DNA of 64,000 nucleotides from an uncultured Eubacteriales bacterium (GCA_900318145.1 ONJM01000002.1:1-64000); one strand, 5' to 3'. Counted from the stretch's first letter, positions 36,035-44,399 are shown. The notes: generated by a model not told the origin, from the sequence alone. Program-made: numbers and translations.

Positions 36035-37267
36035 TTATTTGTCAACGTGTACACGCTTCGAGATTTTGCTCTGCATATCATTTTGCATATGAAAGACCTT
36101 CCGATTGAGGTTTTTGACGGTCCTCTTAACCCGGTCCTCCGGAGGATGATCATAGATCCGGAGGATCATTTTTTCATCCGCGTGGCCCATCCATAAAATG
36201 GCTAATTTGATATCGACACCGGCGTCTCTGAGCATGGTGCAGTAGCTGTGCCTGAGGTCATGGGGCCGGATCGTGACTTTTTTCCATTCGCGCAGCCGGT
36301 ACGCCTCTGCGTCATTAGGATCTTTGCGGTACCTGCGCTGGTATTCCTTCCATTCCTCCGGATGGTCCTGGATCCATTCTTTGGTTTTGTGGAACCATCT
36401 CCGCTGGGAGCAGCCGTTGATGTGCGCTTCCAACTGCATCTTGTAATGATTCCACATGGACCGCCAGGAGCTGGACGTCATGGTTTCCACCTGCTTCATA
36501 GGGCAGATCATGCCGTGCTGATCCTTCAGTTCTTTCTCCAGGATGTCCAGCAGCGGGATTTCCCGCTTTCCGGCTTCCGTCTTTGGATCTGACTCTATTC
36601 CTTTGTTTCCTTCAAAATGGATCGCTGTTCTGACGGAGATGATATCCCGTTCGAAGTCGACATTATCATCAATGTTGAAAGCCATTGCCTCGCCGCGCCG
36701 GAGCCCGGCATAGCGCATCAGGAGCACCGCCAGCCGCAGGTCCGCAGGGCAGTTGAGTATCAGGTCATCCTCTTCTTTGGACAGGGCTCTGTGGGTCCCT
36801 GATGTGCCGTCATGCGGCTGCGCACCCTTTGCGCGACACGGATTGAATTTGACAACGCGGTCCTCGATCGCACAGTCCCACATATCAACATAGAGCATCC
36901 GTGCCTTTCGGATCGTACTGGCCGACTGGCCCAGGAAGAGGTTGTACACGTCCTTGATGTCTGACGGCGTGACGTCCTTCATCGGAATGCTGCCGATCTT
37001 CGATACAAGTTTGTTCAGATAGTTCTTGTATGAGTTGTACGTGTTCGTAGCCACAGAGGCCTTGTGCACCGGGAGCCAGTCGTAGGCATACTCAAACACC
37101 GTGGTAGGAGATTCGATGTAATCGCCGCCTTCCATGGCATCCTTATAAGCCTTCCGCATGGCCAGCGCTTCTTTTTCATCATAGGACATGAACTGCTTTC
37201 CCTTATAGACAGCGCAGTATCTCCCGTCTTTGCGCTGCTTCAGGTGCTGTTGTTTTTCGCGCGGCAT
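36035..37267 (-). CDS. int: Tyrosine integrase of the prophage
   Basis: A phage integrase of about 410 residues. It has an N-terminal arm-binding region (KQRKDGRYCAVYKGKQFMSY), a SAM-like core-binding domain, and a catalytic domain with Arg in YAGLRRGEAMAF, HDLRHSYCTML (His-x-x-Arg), WMGHADEKM (His) and the nucleophile Tyr in ILRIYDH. ATG 37267 has AGGAG 11 bases upstream. An in-frame GTG at 37279 is the alternative. The 3' end faces the attachment site 16 bases away. Confidence 0.93.
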   Translation of the reverse strand: MPREKQQHLKQRKDGRYCAVYKGKQFMSYDEKEALAMRKAYKDAMEGGDYIESPTTVFEYAYDWLPVHKASVATNTYNSYKNYLNKLVSKIGSIPMKDVTPSDIKDVYNLFLGQSASTIRKARMLYVDMWDCAIEDRVVKFNPCRAKGAQPHDGTSGTHRALSKEEDDLILNCPADLRLAVLLMRYAGLRRGEAMAFNIDDNVDFERDIISVRTAIHFEGNKGIESDPKTEAGKREIPLLDILEKELKDQHGMICPMKQVETMTSSSWRSMWNHYKMQLEAHINGCSQRRWFHKTKEWIQDHPEEWKEYQRRYRKDPNDAEAYRLREWKKVTIRPHDLRHSYCTMLRDAGVDIKLAILWMGHADEKMILRIYDHPPEDRVKRTVKNLNRKVFHMQNDMQSKISKRVHVDK

Positions 37268-37305
37268 TGTGGAATCCACTCCTGTTCCGATACATCATGT
37301 TGTTG

Positions 37306-37390
37306 TTGACAACAAAAATTCGAAGTACTATTATTTAATTACTGCATCACCTCGTCCCGCATGAAGGCTTGCCTGATTGCGGGCCTTTTT
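37306..37390 (+). ncRNA. Candidate ~50-base small RNA between int and hicA
   Basis: A plus-strand promoter TTGACA (37306-37311), 17 bases, TATTAT (37329-37334) is followed about 20 bases later by a terminator, CCCGCA (37356-37361) with TGCGGG (37378-37383), then CCTTTTTATTT. The predicted transcript runs from about 37341 to 37388 and has no open reading frame. Its TCACCTCGT (37347-37355) is complementary to ACGAGGTGA (37444-37452), the hicA ribosome binding site. The palindrome TTGTTG-A-CAACAA (37303-37315) overlaps the -35 box. Existence and function are inferred. Confidence 0.45.
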
Positions 37391-37397
37391 ATTTCCC

Positions 37398-37426
37398 TTG
37401 ACAATACGTATTATACGTGTTAAGAT
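37398..37426 (+). promoter_or_regulatory. hicAB promoter with operator
   Basis: TTGACA (37398-37403), 17 bases, TAAGAT (37421-37426). The spacer holds a perfect palindrome ACGTAT-T-ATACGT (37406-37418), a likely site for HicB autoregulation. Confidence 0.75.
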
Positions 37427-37458
37427 ACATACAGCCAGATGAAACGAGGTGACGCAGA

Positions 37459-37644
37459 ATGGTTTTAACTGGCAAACAACTTGTGAAGCGACTGCTGGAA
37501 GAGGGGTGGATGCTGGACAGGATCTCCGGAAGCCATTACATCATGGTTAAGGGCGAGAAGACGATCTCGGTTCCCGTCCATGGCAACAAGGATCTTCCGC
37601 AAGGTCTGCTAAACAAGTTACTTAAGCAGGCGGGCCTCACCTGA
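37459..37644 (+). CDS. hicA: HicA toxin, mRNA interferase
   Basis: A 61-residue toxin with a double-stranded RNA-binding-like fold that cleaves mRNA. It shows the usual GKQLVKRLLEEGW start and the active-site His26 in SGSHYIMVK, and ends with a LLKQAGL helix. CGAGGTG precedes the ATG. Its partner HicB follows 36 bases later. Placed between the integrase and the repressor, it may act as a prophage stability or defence module. Confidence 0.93.
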   Translation: MVLTGKQLVKRLLEEGWMLDRISGSHYIMVKGEKTISVPVHGNKDLPQGLLNKLLKQAGLT

Positions 37645-37680
37645 GGCCCGGTCCTGCACATCATAAAAGGAGGTATCCTG

Positions 37681-38058
37681 ATGAAAACTGCGTATCCCGC
37701 TGTTGTGCATGAAGAAAACGGTTCGTTCTGGGTCGAGTTTCCAGATCTGGAAGGCTGCTTCAGCGAAGGAGGGACAATAGCGGACGCAATCTCCAATGCC
37801 GCGGATGCTCTGGGCGGGTTTCTTTGCTCCTTAATGGACAGAGGCATCGAAGCTCCGAAAGCGTCGGACGCAAAGGAGATCGACCCTGAAGGTGGCTTTG
37901 CGACCATCATTGTCACCGATCCGCTTTCCTACAAAAGAAGCACCAGATCCGTGAAGAAGACTCTGACTATTCCGGAATGGCTGAACGATGAAGCTGAAAA
38001 GCGTCACGTCAACTTCTCGTCAGTCCTGCAAAAAGCCTTAATCGCCATCATTCAATGA
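37681..38058 (+). CDS. hicB: HicB antitoxin
   Basis: A 125-residue antitoxin. Residues 1-70 are the partial RNase H-like HicB domain (YPAVVHEENGSFWVEFPDLEG, GGTIADAISNAADALGGFL). The C terminus (about 95-125) is a ribbon-helix-helix DNA-binding segment (KKTLTIPEWLNDEAEKRHVN). It blocks HicA and represses the operon. AAAAGGAGG precedes the ATG. Confidence 0.93.
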   Translation: MKTAYPAVVHEENGSFWVEFPDLEGCFSEGGTIADAISNAADALGGFLCSLMDRGIEAPKASDAKEIDPEGGFATIIVTDPLSYKRSTRSVKKTLTIPEWLNDEAEKRHVNFSSVLQKALIAIIQ

Positions 38059-38071
38059 CCCGGCCCCTTAC

Positions 38072-38104
38072 GCCGTCCCTGATCAGGGACGGCATTTTTC
38101 TTTT
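38072..38104 (+). terminator. hicAB terminator
   Basis: GCCGTCCCTGATCAGGGACGGC (38072-38093 as an inverted repeat) followed by ATTTTTCTTTT. Confidence 0.85.
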
Positions 38105-38120
38105 GGGTCCGGAAGTCGGA

Positions 38121-38543
38121 TTATTTTCCCTGGCTTCCGGTTTCTTTCAATAATAATGTATCTTCTCTTAATGCCGCCGAGACCTTTTCGACTATCCTAT
38201 CTTCCATTGCTTCCAGATAGGCAGTCTGCTCCTGGGTAAATGGTGGCTTTTTGGTCGGTTTGAAATCTCTGGGCTGCTCAGCGGCTTTTTCGTTCTGGTG
38301 GATTACTTCATTATATTGTACAGGCGCGATGTGATCCGGATAACCTTCCGGAATAGGAGCAAGCCCGACAACGCAGTCAATAGAAACGCCAAAAATCCTC
38401 GACAGCTGGATAGCCGTCTCGAGAGATGGAGTTTTCTTTTCGCTTTCCCACTCGCTGATCGATGCTTGCTTAGATCCGAGCCTGTTTGCCACATCTTCCT
38501 GACTTAGATGCGCTCGTTTACGGAGTTCCTTCATATTATTCAC
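38121..38543 (-). CDS. Prophage repressor, XRE family (CI-like)
   Basis: A 140-residue protein with an N-terminal lambda-type helix-turn-helix (LSQEDVANRLGSKQASISEWE). The C-terminal part is charged and has no S24 peptidase, so classical RecA-driven self-cleavage is not available. Induction would need another factor. GTG start 38543 with AGGTGAT upstream; an ATG lies three codons in. Divergent from the Cro-like gene. Confidence 0.85.
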   Translation of the reverse strand: MNNMKELRKRAHLSQEDVANRLGSKQASISEWESEKKTPSLETAIQLSRIFGVSIDCVVGLAPIPEGYPDHIAPVQYNEVIHQNEKAAEQPRDFKPTKKPPFTQEQTAYLEAMEDRIVEKVSAALREDTLLLKETGSQGK

Positions 38544-38559
38544 TCAAATCACCTACATA

Positions 38560-38649
38560 ATTATATAGCTCACAGCAATAATAAAGCAAGATAAAAAAAT
38601 ATAGGGAAATGCTATTGACAGTACCATAGTAAAATGCTATATTATAGCA
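38560..38649. promoter_or_regulatory. Lysogeny switch: divergent promoters and operator
   Basis: Repressor promoter (minus): TTGCTT (38584-38589), 18 bases, TATAAT (38560-38565). Early promoter (plus): TTGACA (38615-38620), 17 bases, TATATT (38638-38643). A perfect dyad TGCTATA-T-TATAGCA (38635-38649) covers the early -10 box. A half-site TGCTAT (38611-38616) lies at the -35 box. Confidence 0.75.
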
Positions 38650-38675
38650 GGACACTATGAAAGGAGGAAAACAGA

Positions 38676-38882
38676 ATGATCAATGCGCGGGAAATCCGGA
38701 AGCAGAGAGGGCTGAAGCAGTGCGAGCTCGCTCGCATGGTAGGTCTTGAGCAGGGCAGTCTTTCTGACATCGAAAACGAGAAGAAAAATCCGAGCTTCGA
38801 TGTTCTGATTCGTCTGGCCCTGGCGCTCGATTGCTCCCTGGATGAGCTTGTGGATGTGAAGTCACATCCCGCTGCTTCCTAA
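38676..38882 (+). CDS. Cro-like XRE regulator
   Basis: A 68-residue single helix-turn-helix protein (LKQCELARMVGLEQGSLSDIE, then NPSFDVLIRLALALDCSLDELV). It is the first gene of the early operon, opposite the repressor, the position of Cro. AAAGGAGG precedes the ATG. Confidence 0.87.
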   Translation: MINAREIRKQRGLKQCELARMVGLEQGSLSDIENEKKNPSFDVLIRLALALDCSLDELVDVKSHPAAS

Positions 38883-38912
38883 TTAAAAATACGACAAAAA
38901 GAGGGTATCAAA

Positions 38913-39371
38913 ATGGCTGTATTTTCAGGAATGGACCTGCGCAACTGGCGAAATTCGAAGAATATCAGCGCAGAAGAGCTGGGGATGCGGATAGGCTACG
39001 ATGCCTCGACGATCTACCGCATTGAAAAAGAAGTGCAGACGCCGGGCCCCAAGGAAATGATGCTGATCTGCGACGCGCTCGGAGACAGATCCAAGTGGGA
39101 TGCCTGGATGCGGACCGTTTATCCGGAAAGCTACGGAAGAATGGTCCCGGAGCCGGTTCCTTACGGACTGGAAGGATCCATCCTGACGTTGAAAAGCGAG
39201 ATGAAGGATCTGAAAGGCCTGATGCAGGAAACGATCCGGGACGGCGCGGACGGAAAGATTGACAGCGTCATGTTGCGGGAGAAGCTGCTGAAGGAGCTGA
39301 CAGAGCTCATGAGCGCGGCCCAGGGCATGATCCAGCTGCTGACGGAAAGGAGCGGTGGAAATGGCGCTTAG
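38913..39371 (+). CDS. XRE-family early phage regulator
   Basis: A 152-residue protein. Residues 5-60 are a helix-turn-helix (ISAEELGMRIGYDASTIYRIE). Residues 85-145 are a long amphipathic helix, probably for oligomerisation. Ribosome binding site of the recurrent type GAGGGTATCAAA. Third helix-turn-helix protein of the switch region, with an unknown target. Confidence 0.8.
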   Translation: MAVFSGMDLRNWRNSKNISAEELGMRIGYDASTIYRIEKEVQTPGPKEMMLICDALGDRSKWDAWMRTVYPESYGRMVPEPVPYGLEGSILTLKSEMKDLKGLMQETIRDGADGKIDSVMLREKLLKELTELMSAAQGMIQLLTERSGGNGA

Positions 39372-39612
39372 AAAGCTGTACTTCGTGGATGACGTCGTTG
39401 AGAGGTACCGCTGCGGATCCAAGGATACAGCCAGGCGGTACATGCGGCAGATGGGCGCTAAAGGATGTCCGCTCTTCGTTACGGAGGAAATGATCACCGA
39501 ATGGGAGGACAGCAAGCGGGAGAAAGAGGTAGAAGCTCCAACTCCGAAGAAACGCAAGCGCCGCAAGCTGCTTCCGAGCGAGATGATAATCCCCGGCCGG
39601 AAGGTTGGGTAA
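39361..39612 (+). CDS. Small excisionase-like DNA-binding protein
   Basis: An 83-residue protein with a MerR/Xis-like winged helix (LYFVDDVVERYRCGSKDTARRYMRQM, then PLFVTEEMITEWE) and a basic tail (KKRKRRK). The position and fold suit a recombination directionality factor or an early regulator. AAGGAG lies 9 bases before ATG 39361. A GTG at 39355 is possible. It overlaps the upstream gene by 11 bases. Confidence 0.65.
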   Translation: MALRKLYFVDDVVERYRCGSKDTARRYMRQMGAKGCPLFVTEEMITEWEDSKREKEVEAPTPKKRKRRKLLPSEMIIPGRKVG

Positions 39613-39633
39613 TTGAATAAGGAGGGTATCAAG

Positions 39634-39939
39634 ATGGGCTACGTGATTGAGAAGGGCACGATCCAGTGGGCACGGAAGCGGGTCCAGCAGCTGCAGGAAG
39701 CCAGGCTGGAAATTGGAAACGCGGTCGACAGAGCGGAAAGCATTCCGACGGATCTGAGAGGCGGGGCGCTGCTGATGGATGATCAGCCGGACTCCGACGT
39801 GATGCGTTCATTCGCGGATGACTACGATAAGCTGAACAAACAGCTGCAGAAGGCGTTCTCCGGAATGGAAAAGGATCTGAAAGCGCTCCGGACCGGAATC
39901 CGGAAGTACGAGGAGGCCAGTCATGACTATGATTCCTGA
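39634..39939 (+). CDS. Early phage protein, helical
   Basis: A 101-residue protein of unknown function, mostly helical (KRVQQLQEARLEIGNAVDRAE; DDYDKLNKQLQKAFSGMEKDL). The start follows GGAGGGTATCAAG. The frame extends seven codons upstream from a TTG. It overlaps the next gene by 17 bases. Confidence 0.65.
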   Translation: MGYVIEKGTIQWARKRVQQLQEARLEIGNAVDRAESIPTDLRGGALLMDDQPDSDVMRSFADDYDKLNKQLQKAFSGMEKDLKALRTGIRKYEEASHDYDS

Positions 39940-40135
39940 CGCGCCATGGATCCGGGATGCGGAACTGAACGGAGTTCCCGCGGACGATCCGATCATCTGC
40001 CCCTGCTGTGGGGCCGAAGCTGAGAGGTTTTTCTTCTACAACGGCGGGACTGACATTATCGGATGCGACAGCTGCATCGAAAGCAAGGACGCATGGGAAG
40101 TAGAGATTGAAAAGGAGGACCGTGACTATGACTAA
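39923..40135 (+). CDS. Small zinc-ribbon protein
   Basis: A 70-residue protein with a four-Cys ribbon: CPCCG near residue 27 and CDSC near 49. Acidic C terminus. Function unknown. It overlaps both neighbours by a few bases. Confidence 0.7.
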   Translation: MTMIPDAPWIRDAELNGVPADDPIICPCCGAEAERFFFYNGGTDIIGCDSCIESKDAWEVEIEKEDRDYD

Positions 40136-40301
40136 CGTTGGACGCTACTGGGACTGCCCGGCACACATCAAGATCCGCGGGAACCACAGGACATTCCGTC
40201 AGTGGTTGCTCCGGAAGTTCTTCCGGCCGGTGGAATATCCGGATCTTCTGATGATCAGTGATTATCATCCTGCCTACTATCCGTCCGGATATAAAAAGTG
40301 A
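40128..40301 (+). CDS. Small basic phage protein
   Basis: A 57-residue protein from ATG 40128 after AAAGGAGG. Basic in the middle (RTFRQWLLRKFFRP) and Tyr-rich at the end. Not recognised. Confidence 0.55.
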   Translation: MTNVGRYWDCPAHIKIRGNHRTFRQWLLRKFFRPVEYPDLLMISDYHPAYYPSGYKK

Positions 40302-40348
40302 CCTCCGGAGCGGGCACTCCGGAGATCGAGGTCAATCGAGGGTATCAA

Positions 40349-40384
40349 TTGGACCAAGGTTATTATAACCGGTTTCCCGGTTAA
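40349..40384 (+). CDS. Possible 11-residue leader peptide
   Basis: TTG at 40349 preceded by the phage's recurrent GAGGGTATCAAT signal opens an 11-codon frame (MDQGYYNRFPG) ending at TAA, 23 bases before the DUF1351 gene. A hairpin of two CTCCGGAG copies (40303-40324) lies just upstream. It may be a decayed gene start or a regulatory leader. Confidence 0.3.
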   Translation: MDQGYYNRFPG

Positions 40385-40407
40385 AAACAAGAAGGAGGGT
40401 ATCAAAA

Positions 40408-41304
40408 TTGGAAAACGAGCTGATTATTGTCAAGCAGCTGCCGGTGATCGAGGATCAGCTGGCCGCAGTCAAGGCGAGCATTACTGAGCGGGTCAATCAG
40501 GCGCTCTCCCTGGTCTGCACGGAAGAAACCTACAAGGATGTGAAGAAGGTCCGCTCCGATCTGAATAAGGAATACGCGGAGCTGGAGACCAGGAGGAAGG
40601 AAGTCAAGGCCGCGGTCATGGCTCCCTATGAGAAATTCGAGGCAGTTTACAAGGACTGTGCCGGAGATCTGTACAAGGACGCTGATCTGAAGCTGAAGCA
40701 GAAGATCGCTGAAGTGGAAAACGGCCTGCGGAAGCAGAAGGAAGAAAAGCTCCTGGATTGGTTCAACGAGTATCGCGAGAGCAACGGAATCGAAGCTGAC
40801 TTTGTGGCCTTCGATGACACCGGGATCAAGGTTGGCCTGACGGACAGCCTCACCAGTCTGAAGAAGCGGGCCAAAGATTTCCTGGACCACATCGTGGATG
40901 ACCTGAAGGCGATCGCTACTCATGAGGACCGCGACGAGATCATGACGGAGTACAGGCGTGGATACAATCTGGGTGTTTCCATGTCGACTGTCGCAGCCCG
41001 CCACAAGGCGATTGAGGACGCCAGGAAAGCCAGGGAGGAAGCGGAAGCCCGCCGGAAGGCCCAGGAGGAACAGCAGAAGTCCCTCGAGGCCGTGATTGCT
41101 GCTCAGGTTGCGCAGGAGGCCCCGGTTGCTGCTCCTGTGACCGTGGAGGTCGTAGAGTCCGTCCCGGAAGTGAGCCCTGTTCCTGAGGCTCCTGTGACCG
41201 AAAAAACGTATTCCACTTCATTCAGAGTTACCGGAACGCTGGAAAAGCTGAAGGCGCTGAAAGCGTTCCTGGTGGAAGGAGGCTATGAATATGAGCAGCT
41301 CTAA
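40408..41304 (+). CDS. DUF1351 phage protein
   Basis: A 298-residue protein of the DUF1351 type, usually beside RecT in Firmicutes phages. It starts ENELIIVKQLPVIEDQL, has long coiled helices (about 40-130), an Arg/Glu-rich helix (200-225) and a Pro/Val linker, and ends in a small beta domain (STSFRVTGTLEKLKALKAFL). TTG start 40408 with GGAGGGTATCAAAA before it. Probably an accessory factor of the RecT recombination system. Confidence 0.8.
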   Translation: MENELIIVKQLPVIEDQLAAVKASITERVNQALSLVCTEETYKDVKKVRSDLNKEYAELETRRKEVKAAVMAPYEKFEAVYKDCAGDLYKDADLKLKQKIAEVENGLRKQKEEKLLDWFNEYRESNGIEADFVAFDDTGIKVGLTDSLTSLKKRAKDFLDHIVDDLKAIATHEDRDEIMTEYRRGYNLGVSMSTVAARHKAIEDARKAREEAEARRKAQEEQQKSLEAVIAAQVAQEAPVAAPVTVEVVESVPEVSPVPEAPVTEKTYSTSFRVTGTLEKLKALKAFLVEGGYEYEQL

Positions 41305-42259
41305 CATTGTCGCCCAGAAGCAGCGCTTCTCTGTCGCGATCACGACGGACAGCTACAAAAAGCTGATCAACAACACGCTGCAGGACCCTGCCCGCGCTCA
41401 GCGGTTCGTTGCTTCCATCACTTCCGCAGTGGCCGTGAATCCGGCCCTGCAGGAGTGCACCCCGCCGACCATTATCGCTGGTGCGCTCCTGGGAGAGAGC
41501 CTGAACCTCTCTCCCTCTCCGCAGCTGGGTCAGTACTATCTGGTGCCCTTTAAGACGAAAGTAAAGGGACCCGACGGGAAGCAGCTGTATCAGACCGACG
41601 CGGCCGGGAACAAGGTCCTGGACGCGAATGGAAAATGGATTCCGATCACCGAGTCCCGCGCTCAGTTTGTCCTCGGATATAAAGGTTATATCCAGCTGGC
41701 GATCCGGAGCGGGCAGTATTCCGATATAGATGTAATGGAAATCCGGGAGGGAGAGTACCTCGGAAAGGATCCGCAGACCGGAAAGCCCCGCTTCCTGTTC
41801 ATTGAGGACGATGAGCTCAGAGATAAGCTTCCGGTTGTTGGATATATGGCGTATTTCGAGTATCTCAACGGATTCCGGAAAGTTATGTACTGGTCCAAGG
41901 AAAAGATGATGGCCCATGCGGACAACTTTTCTGCGGCATTCAGCGCGGAGGCTTACAAACGGATCCAGGCCGGTGAAGTCTCTGACCAGGACATGTGGAA
42001 GTATTCCAGCTTCTGGTACAAGAACTTCGATGACATGGCAAAGAAGACGCTGCTGCGGCAGCTGATCTCCCGCTGGGGAATCATGTCCATCGAGATGCAG
42101 CGCGGATATGTTGGAGACTCCAACTTCATCCAGGTTGAAAACGGCGAATTCGTGAATGTACCGGAGGAGCGTGTGGAGGGGCTGCAGCCTCAGCCCCGGG
42201 AGGAAGCGCCCGCTGCTCCGACAGCACAGGCCGAGAGCGTTAACCTTGCGGATCTGTGA
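41291..42259 (+). CDS. recT: RecT single-strand annealing protein
   Basis: Anneals complementary single strands during phage recombination and replication. About 322 residues. The RecT core runs from SYKKLINNTLQDP near residue 17 to MQRGYVGDSNF near 280, with the family blocks CTPPTIIAGALLGESLNLSP and FVLGYKGYIQLAIRSG. AAGGAGG lies 8 bases before ATG 41291. An ATG at 41285 is too close to it. It overlaps the DUF1351 gene end. No RecE-type exonuclease is seen nearby; the MBL protein follows directly. Confidence 0.95.
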   Translation: MSSSNIVAQKQRFSVAITTDSYKKLINNTLQDPARAQRFVASITSAVAVNPALQECTPPTIIAGALLGESLNLSPSPQLGQYYLVPFKTKVKGPDGKQLYQTDAAGNKVLDANGKWIPITESRAQFVLGYKGYIQLAIRSGQYSDIDVMEIREGEYLGKDPQTGKPRFLFIEDDELRDKLPVVGYMAYFEYLNGFRKVMYWSKEKMMAHADNFSAAFSAEAYKRIQAGEVSDQDMWKYSSFWYKNFDDMAKKTLLRQLISRWGIMSIEMQRGYVGDSNFIQVENGEFVNVPEERVEGLQPQPREEAPAAPTAQAESVNLADL

Positions 42260-42939
42260 TTGATTATCAAATCCTCTCCACGGGATCCTCCGGGAACGCC
42301 GTAATCGTCAACAAGGCTGTGCTGATCGATTGCGGCGTCCCGTACAGGGCCGTGGAGCCCTTCATTAAGGACCTGAAGCTAATCCTGCTGACGCACATCC
42401 ATGGAGACCACTTCAAGGCATCCACGATCCGGAAGATTGCCGCAGAACGACCGCTGATCCGGTTTGGTGCCCCTGAGTGGCTGATCATGCCGCTCAGGGA
42501 TGCCGGGGTCAGTCTGAAGCAGGTGCTTCTTCTGAAGCCAGGATTCCGGTACAGCATGGGGATCTGTGACGTGATCCCAGTCCCGCTGGTCCATGACGTT
42601 CCGAATCAGGGATACAAGATCCATTTCCCAGGCGGGAAGATGATTTACGCAACGGATACGGTCAACATGAATGGGATCACGGCTGAGAACTTTGACCTGT
42701 ACATGGTCGAGGCCAACTACGGAGACGAGGAAATCCAGCAGCGGATCAATGATAAAAAGGCCAGCGGAGAGTACATCTACGAGAAGCGCGTACTGAAGAC
42801 CCATTTATCCCGGGAGAAATGTAACGACTGGATCTACCGAAACGCAGGTCCGCAGAGTGAGATCATTTACCTGCACGGTCACAGGGAGGACGAGACGGAT
42901 GCAGCAAGCGATGATAGGGGAGCTGAAGGGGCTGTCTAA
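42256..42939 (+). CDS. Metallo-beta-lactamase fold phage protein
   Basis: A 227-residue MBL-fold hydrolase: STGSSGNAVIV at the start, the zinc site THIHGDH near residue 51, DTVNMNG for the bridging Asp and LHGHRED near the end. The GSSGN start is that of the YycJ/ExoVII-like nuclease branch, so it may provide the 5'-3' exonuclease partner that RecT needs. GTG start overlapping the recT stop. Confidence 0.82.
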   Translation: MIDYQILSTGSSGNAVIVNKAVLIDCGVPYRAVEPFIKDLKLILLTHIHGDHFKASTIRKIAAERPLIRFGAPEWLIMPLRDAGVSLKQVLLLKPGFRYSMGICDVIPVPLVHDVPNQGYKIHFPGGKMIYATDTVNMNGITAENFDLYMVEANYGDEEIQQRINDKKASGEYIYEKRVLKTHLSREKCNDWIYRNAGPQSEIIYLHGHREDETDAASDDRGAEGAV

Positions 42940-43480
42940 AGACTTCGACGGCCGCCAGATCATCTCTGTTGCTGTCCAGGCTGACTTCCGGGAAGAGTAC
43001 GACGATCTCAAGGATGGGAAAGTGACCGTCGTTATCAAGAAATACCGAAAAGGCCGAAGCCTCGATGCGAACGCAATGGCGTGGAGTCTCATAAACCAGA
43101 TCGCAGCCAAACTGCAGGAAAAGGAGCCGAGGCACGGATGGACTCCGGAGGAAGTGTATCGGACGGCAATAAGGGACGTCGCAGGAGCTTGTACAGTGCA
43201 CTGCGTTCCGGATGATCAGATCCAGCAGTTTATAGAGGACTGGCAAAGCCTGGGAATAGGATTCCAGGTCGAAACATTTCCCAGCCGGATTGATGGCTGC
43301 ACGAACGCAAAATTCTGGAAGGGATCCCACCTGTACGACACGCAGCAAATGTCTACACTAATCAACATTCTTATCCAGGAGGCCGAGCAGCAGGGTATAC
43401 ATACGATCACAGACAAGGAGATCCAGAAAAAGCTCGAAGGGTGGCAGAAGGCGTATGACAAGAAGCATTCTCCAGGATGA
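42899..43480 (+). CDS. NinB-like recombination protein
   Basis: A 193-residue protein. The block KYRKGRSLDANAMAWSLINQ is the NinB/lambda Orf pattern (RSLDQN..W). NinB proteins bind SSB and single-stranded DNA and help load recombinases. The later CTNAKFWKGSHLYDTQQMS segment is common in Firmicutes phage versions. GGAGG precedes ATG 42899. It overlaps the MBL gene by 41 bases. Confidence 0.7.
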   Translation: MQQAMIGELKGLSKDFDGRQIISVAVQADFREEYDDLKDGKVTVVIKKYRKGRSLDANAMAWSLINQIAAKLQEKEPRHGWTPEEVYRTAIRDVAGACTVHCVPDDQIQQFIEDWQSLGIGFQVETFPSRIDGCTNAKFWKGSHLYDTQQMSTLINILIQEAEQQGIHTITDKEIQKKLEGWQKAYDKKHSPG

Positions 43481-43733
43481 AAAAGTCTGCTACCTGTGTC
43501 CCAGGTCCTTTGGGCTTGAAAAGCATCACATTCTATCAGGGGTGGCCAACAGAAGGCTGTCTGAAAAGTACGGTCTCTGGGTCTACCTCTGCCAGGAACA
43601 TCACACAGGAAAGAAGGGAGCGCAGTATGAGAAAGATCTGAACCGGTTGCTGAAGCAGCAAGCACAGATAGCGTTTGAAGCCATTCACGGTCACGATCTG
43701 TGGATGAAGGTTTTTCGAAAAAACTATTTATGA
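43455..43733 (+). CDS. HNH-type zinc protein
   Basis: A 92-residue protein with CYLC near residue 12, EKHHIL near 22 and CQEHH near 45, the Cys and His set of a compact HNH domain of the kind found beside NinB. Nuclease activity is possible. It overlaps the NinB-like gene end. Confidence 0.7.
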   Translation: MTRSILQDEKVCYLCPRSFGLEKHHILSGVANRRLSEKYGLWVYLCQEHHTGKKGAQYEKDLNRLLKQQAQIAFEAIHGHDLWMKVFRKNYL

Positions 43734-43748
43734 AGAGAGGGTATCAAA

Positions 43749-44399
43749 ATGGAAAAGAAGATTCTGAAGGTCCGCGTCACGATGTTCGAAGAGATCCTTG
43801 GAACCGCAAGCGCAAATCCGGAAATCCACGAGGAGTTTATCGCCAGTAAAGCGCCGGACGCTCCCAGCCGGGAGGAAGAGGTCGCCGCGATCGGCGCGGA
43901 GGAAGTGTTCGAGAAGGGCATGACGGTGTTCCCGCGGGGCGCGGATGGAAAGCCCATCGCCTGGGATTATCAATGGAAAGGTTTCTTCAAGGACGCCTGT
44001 GCGGCTCTGCGGAAGGTGCCGAAGAGCGAGTGCGGAAAGATCAAAGCCTATAAAAAAGAGATCGATGGCTTAATTTTTCCGGAACCCAGGATGATTCCGA
44101 TCAAGTTTGACGGCGAAATTGGCATCTGCCAGCGTCCTCTGCGCGGCCAGACGGCCCAGGGCGAGCGGATCGCGCTGGCGAGCTCTGAGAGCATTCCCGC
44201 GGGCGCTACGATGGAGTTCACAATCAAGCTGCTTCTCCCGGATCACGAGAAGGCCGTTCTTGAAATGCTGGACTATGGTCAGCTGCGTGGATTTGGTCAG
44301 TGGAGAAACAGCGGGAAAGGCCGTTTCTGGTTTGAGGCATGGGATGAAAACGGAAAGCTGATCTCCAGCAATCTTCCCGCTGATGAAGCCGCTTCGTAA
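43749..44399 (+). CDS. Conserved early phage protein, unknown
   Basis: A 216-residue protein after a GAGGGTATCAAA signal. It has an acidic N-terminal helix region and a C-terminal globular part with IPAGATMEFTIKLLLPDHEK and RGFGQWRNSGKGRFWFEAWDE. The latter is glycine and aromatic rich like nucleic-acid binding folds. No family name can be given. It lies just upstream of the purine-rich non-coding mosaic. Confidence 0.65.
   Translation: MEKKILKVRVTMFEEILGTASANPEIHEEFIASKAPDAPSREEEVAAIGAEEVFEKGMTVFPRGADGKPIAWDYQWKGFFKDACAALRKVPKSECGKIKAYKKEIDGLIFPEPRMIPIKFDGEIGICQRPLRGQTAQGERIALASSESIPAGATMEFTIKLLLPDHEKAVLEMLDYGQLRGFGQWRNSGKGRFWFEAWDENGKLISSNLPADEAAS

Noticed and set aside
42256-42939. Anti-CBASS nuclease reading of the phage MBL protein
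   Set aside because: The GSSGN start and its place behind recT fit a recombination nuclease better. Also, the DUF1073 portal is sometimes labelled Acb1-like, but this one is clearly a portal next to the terminase.
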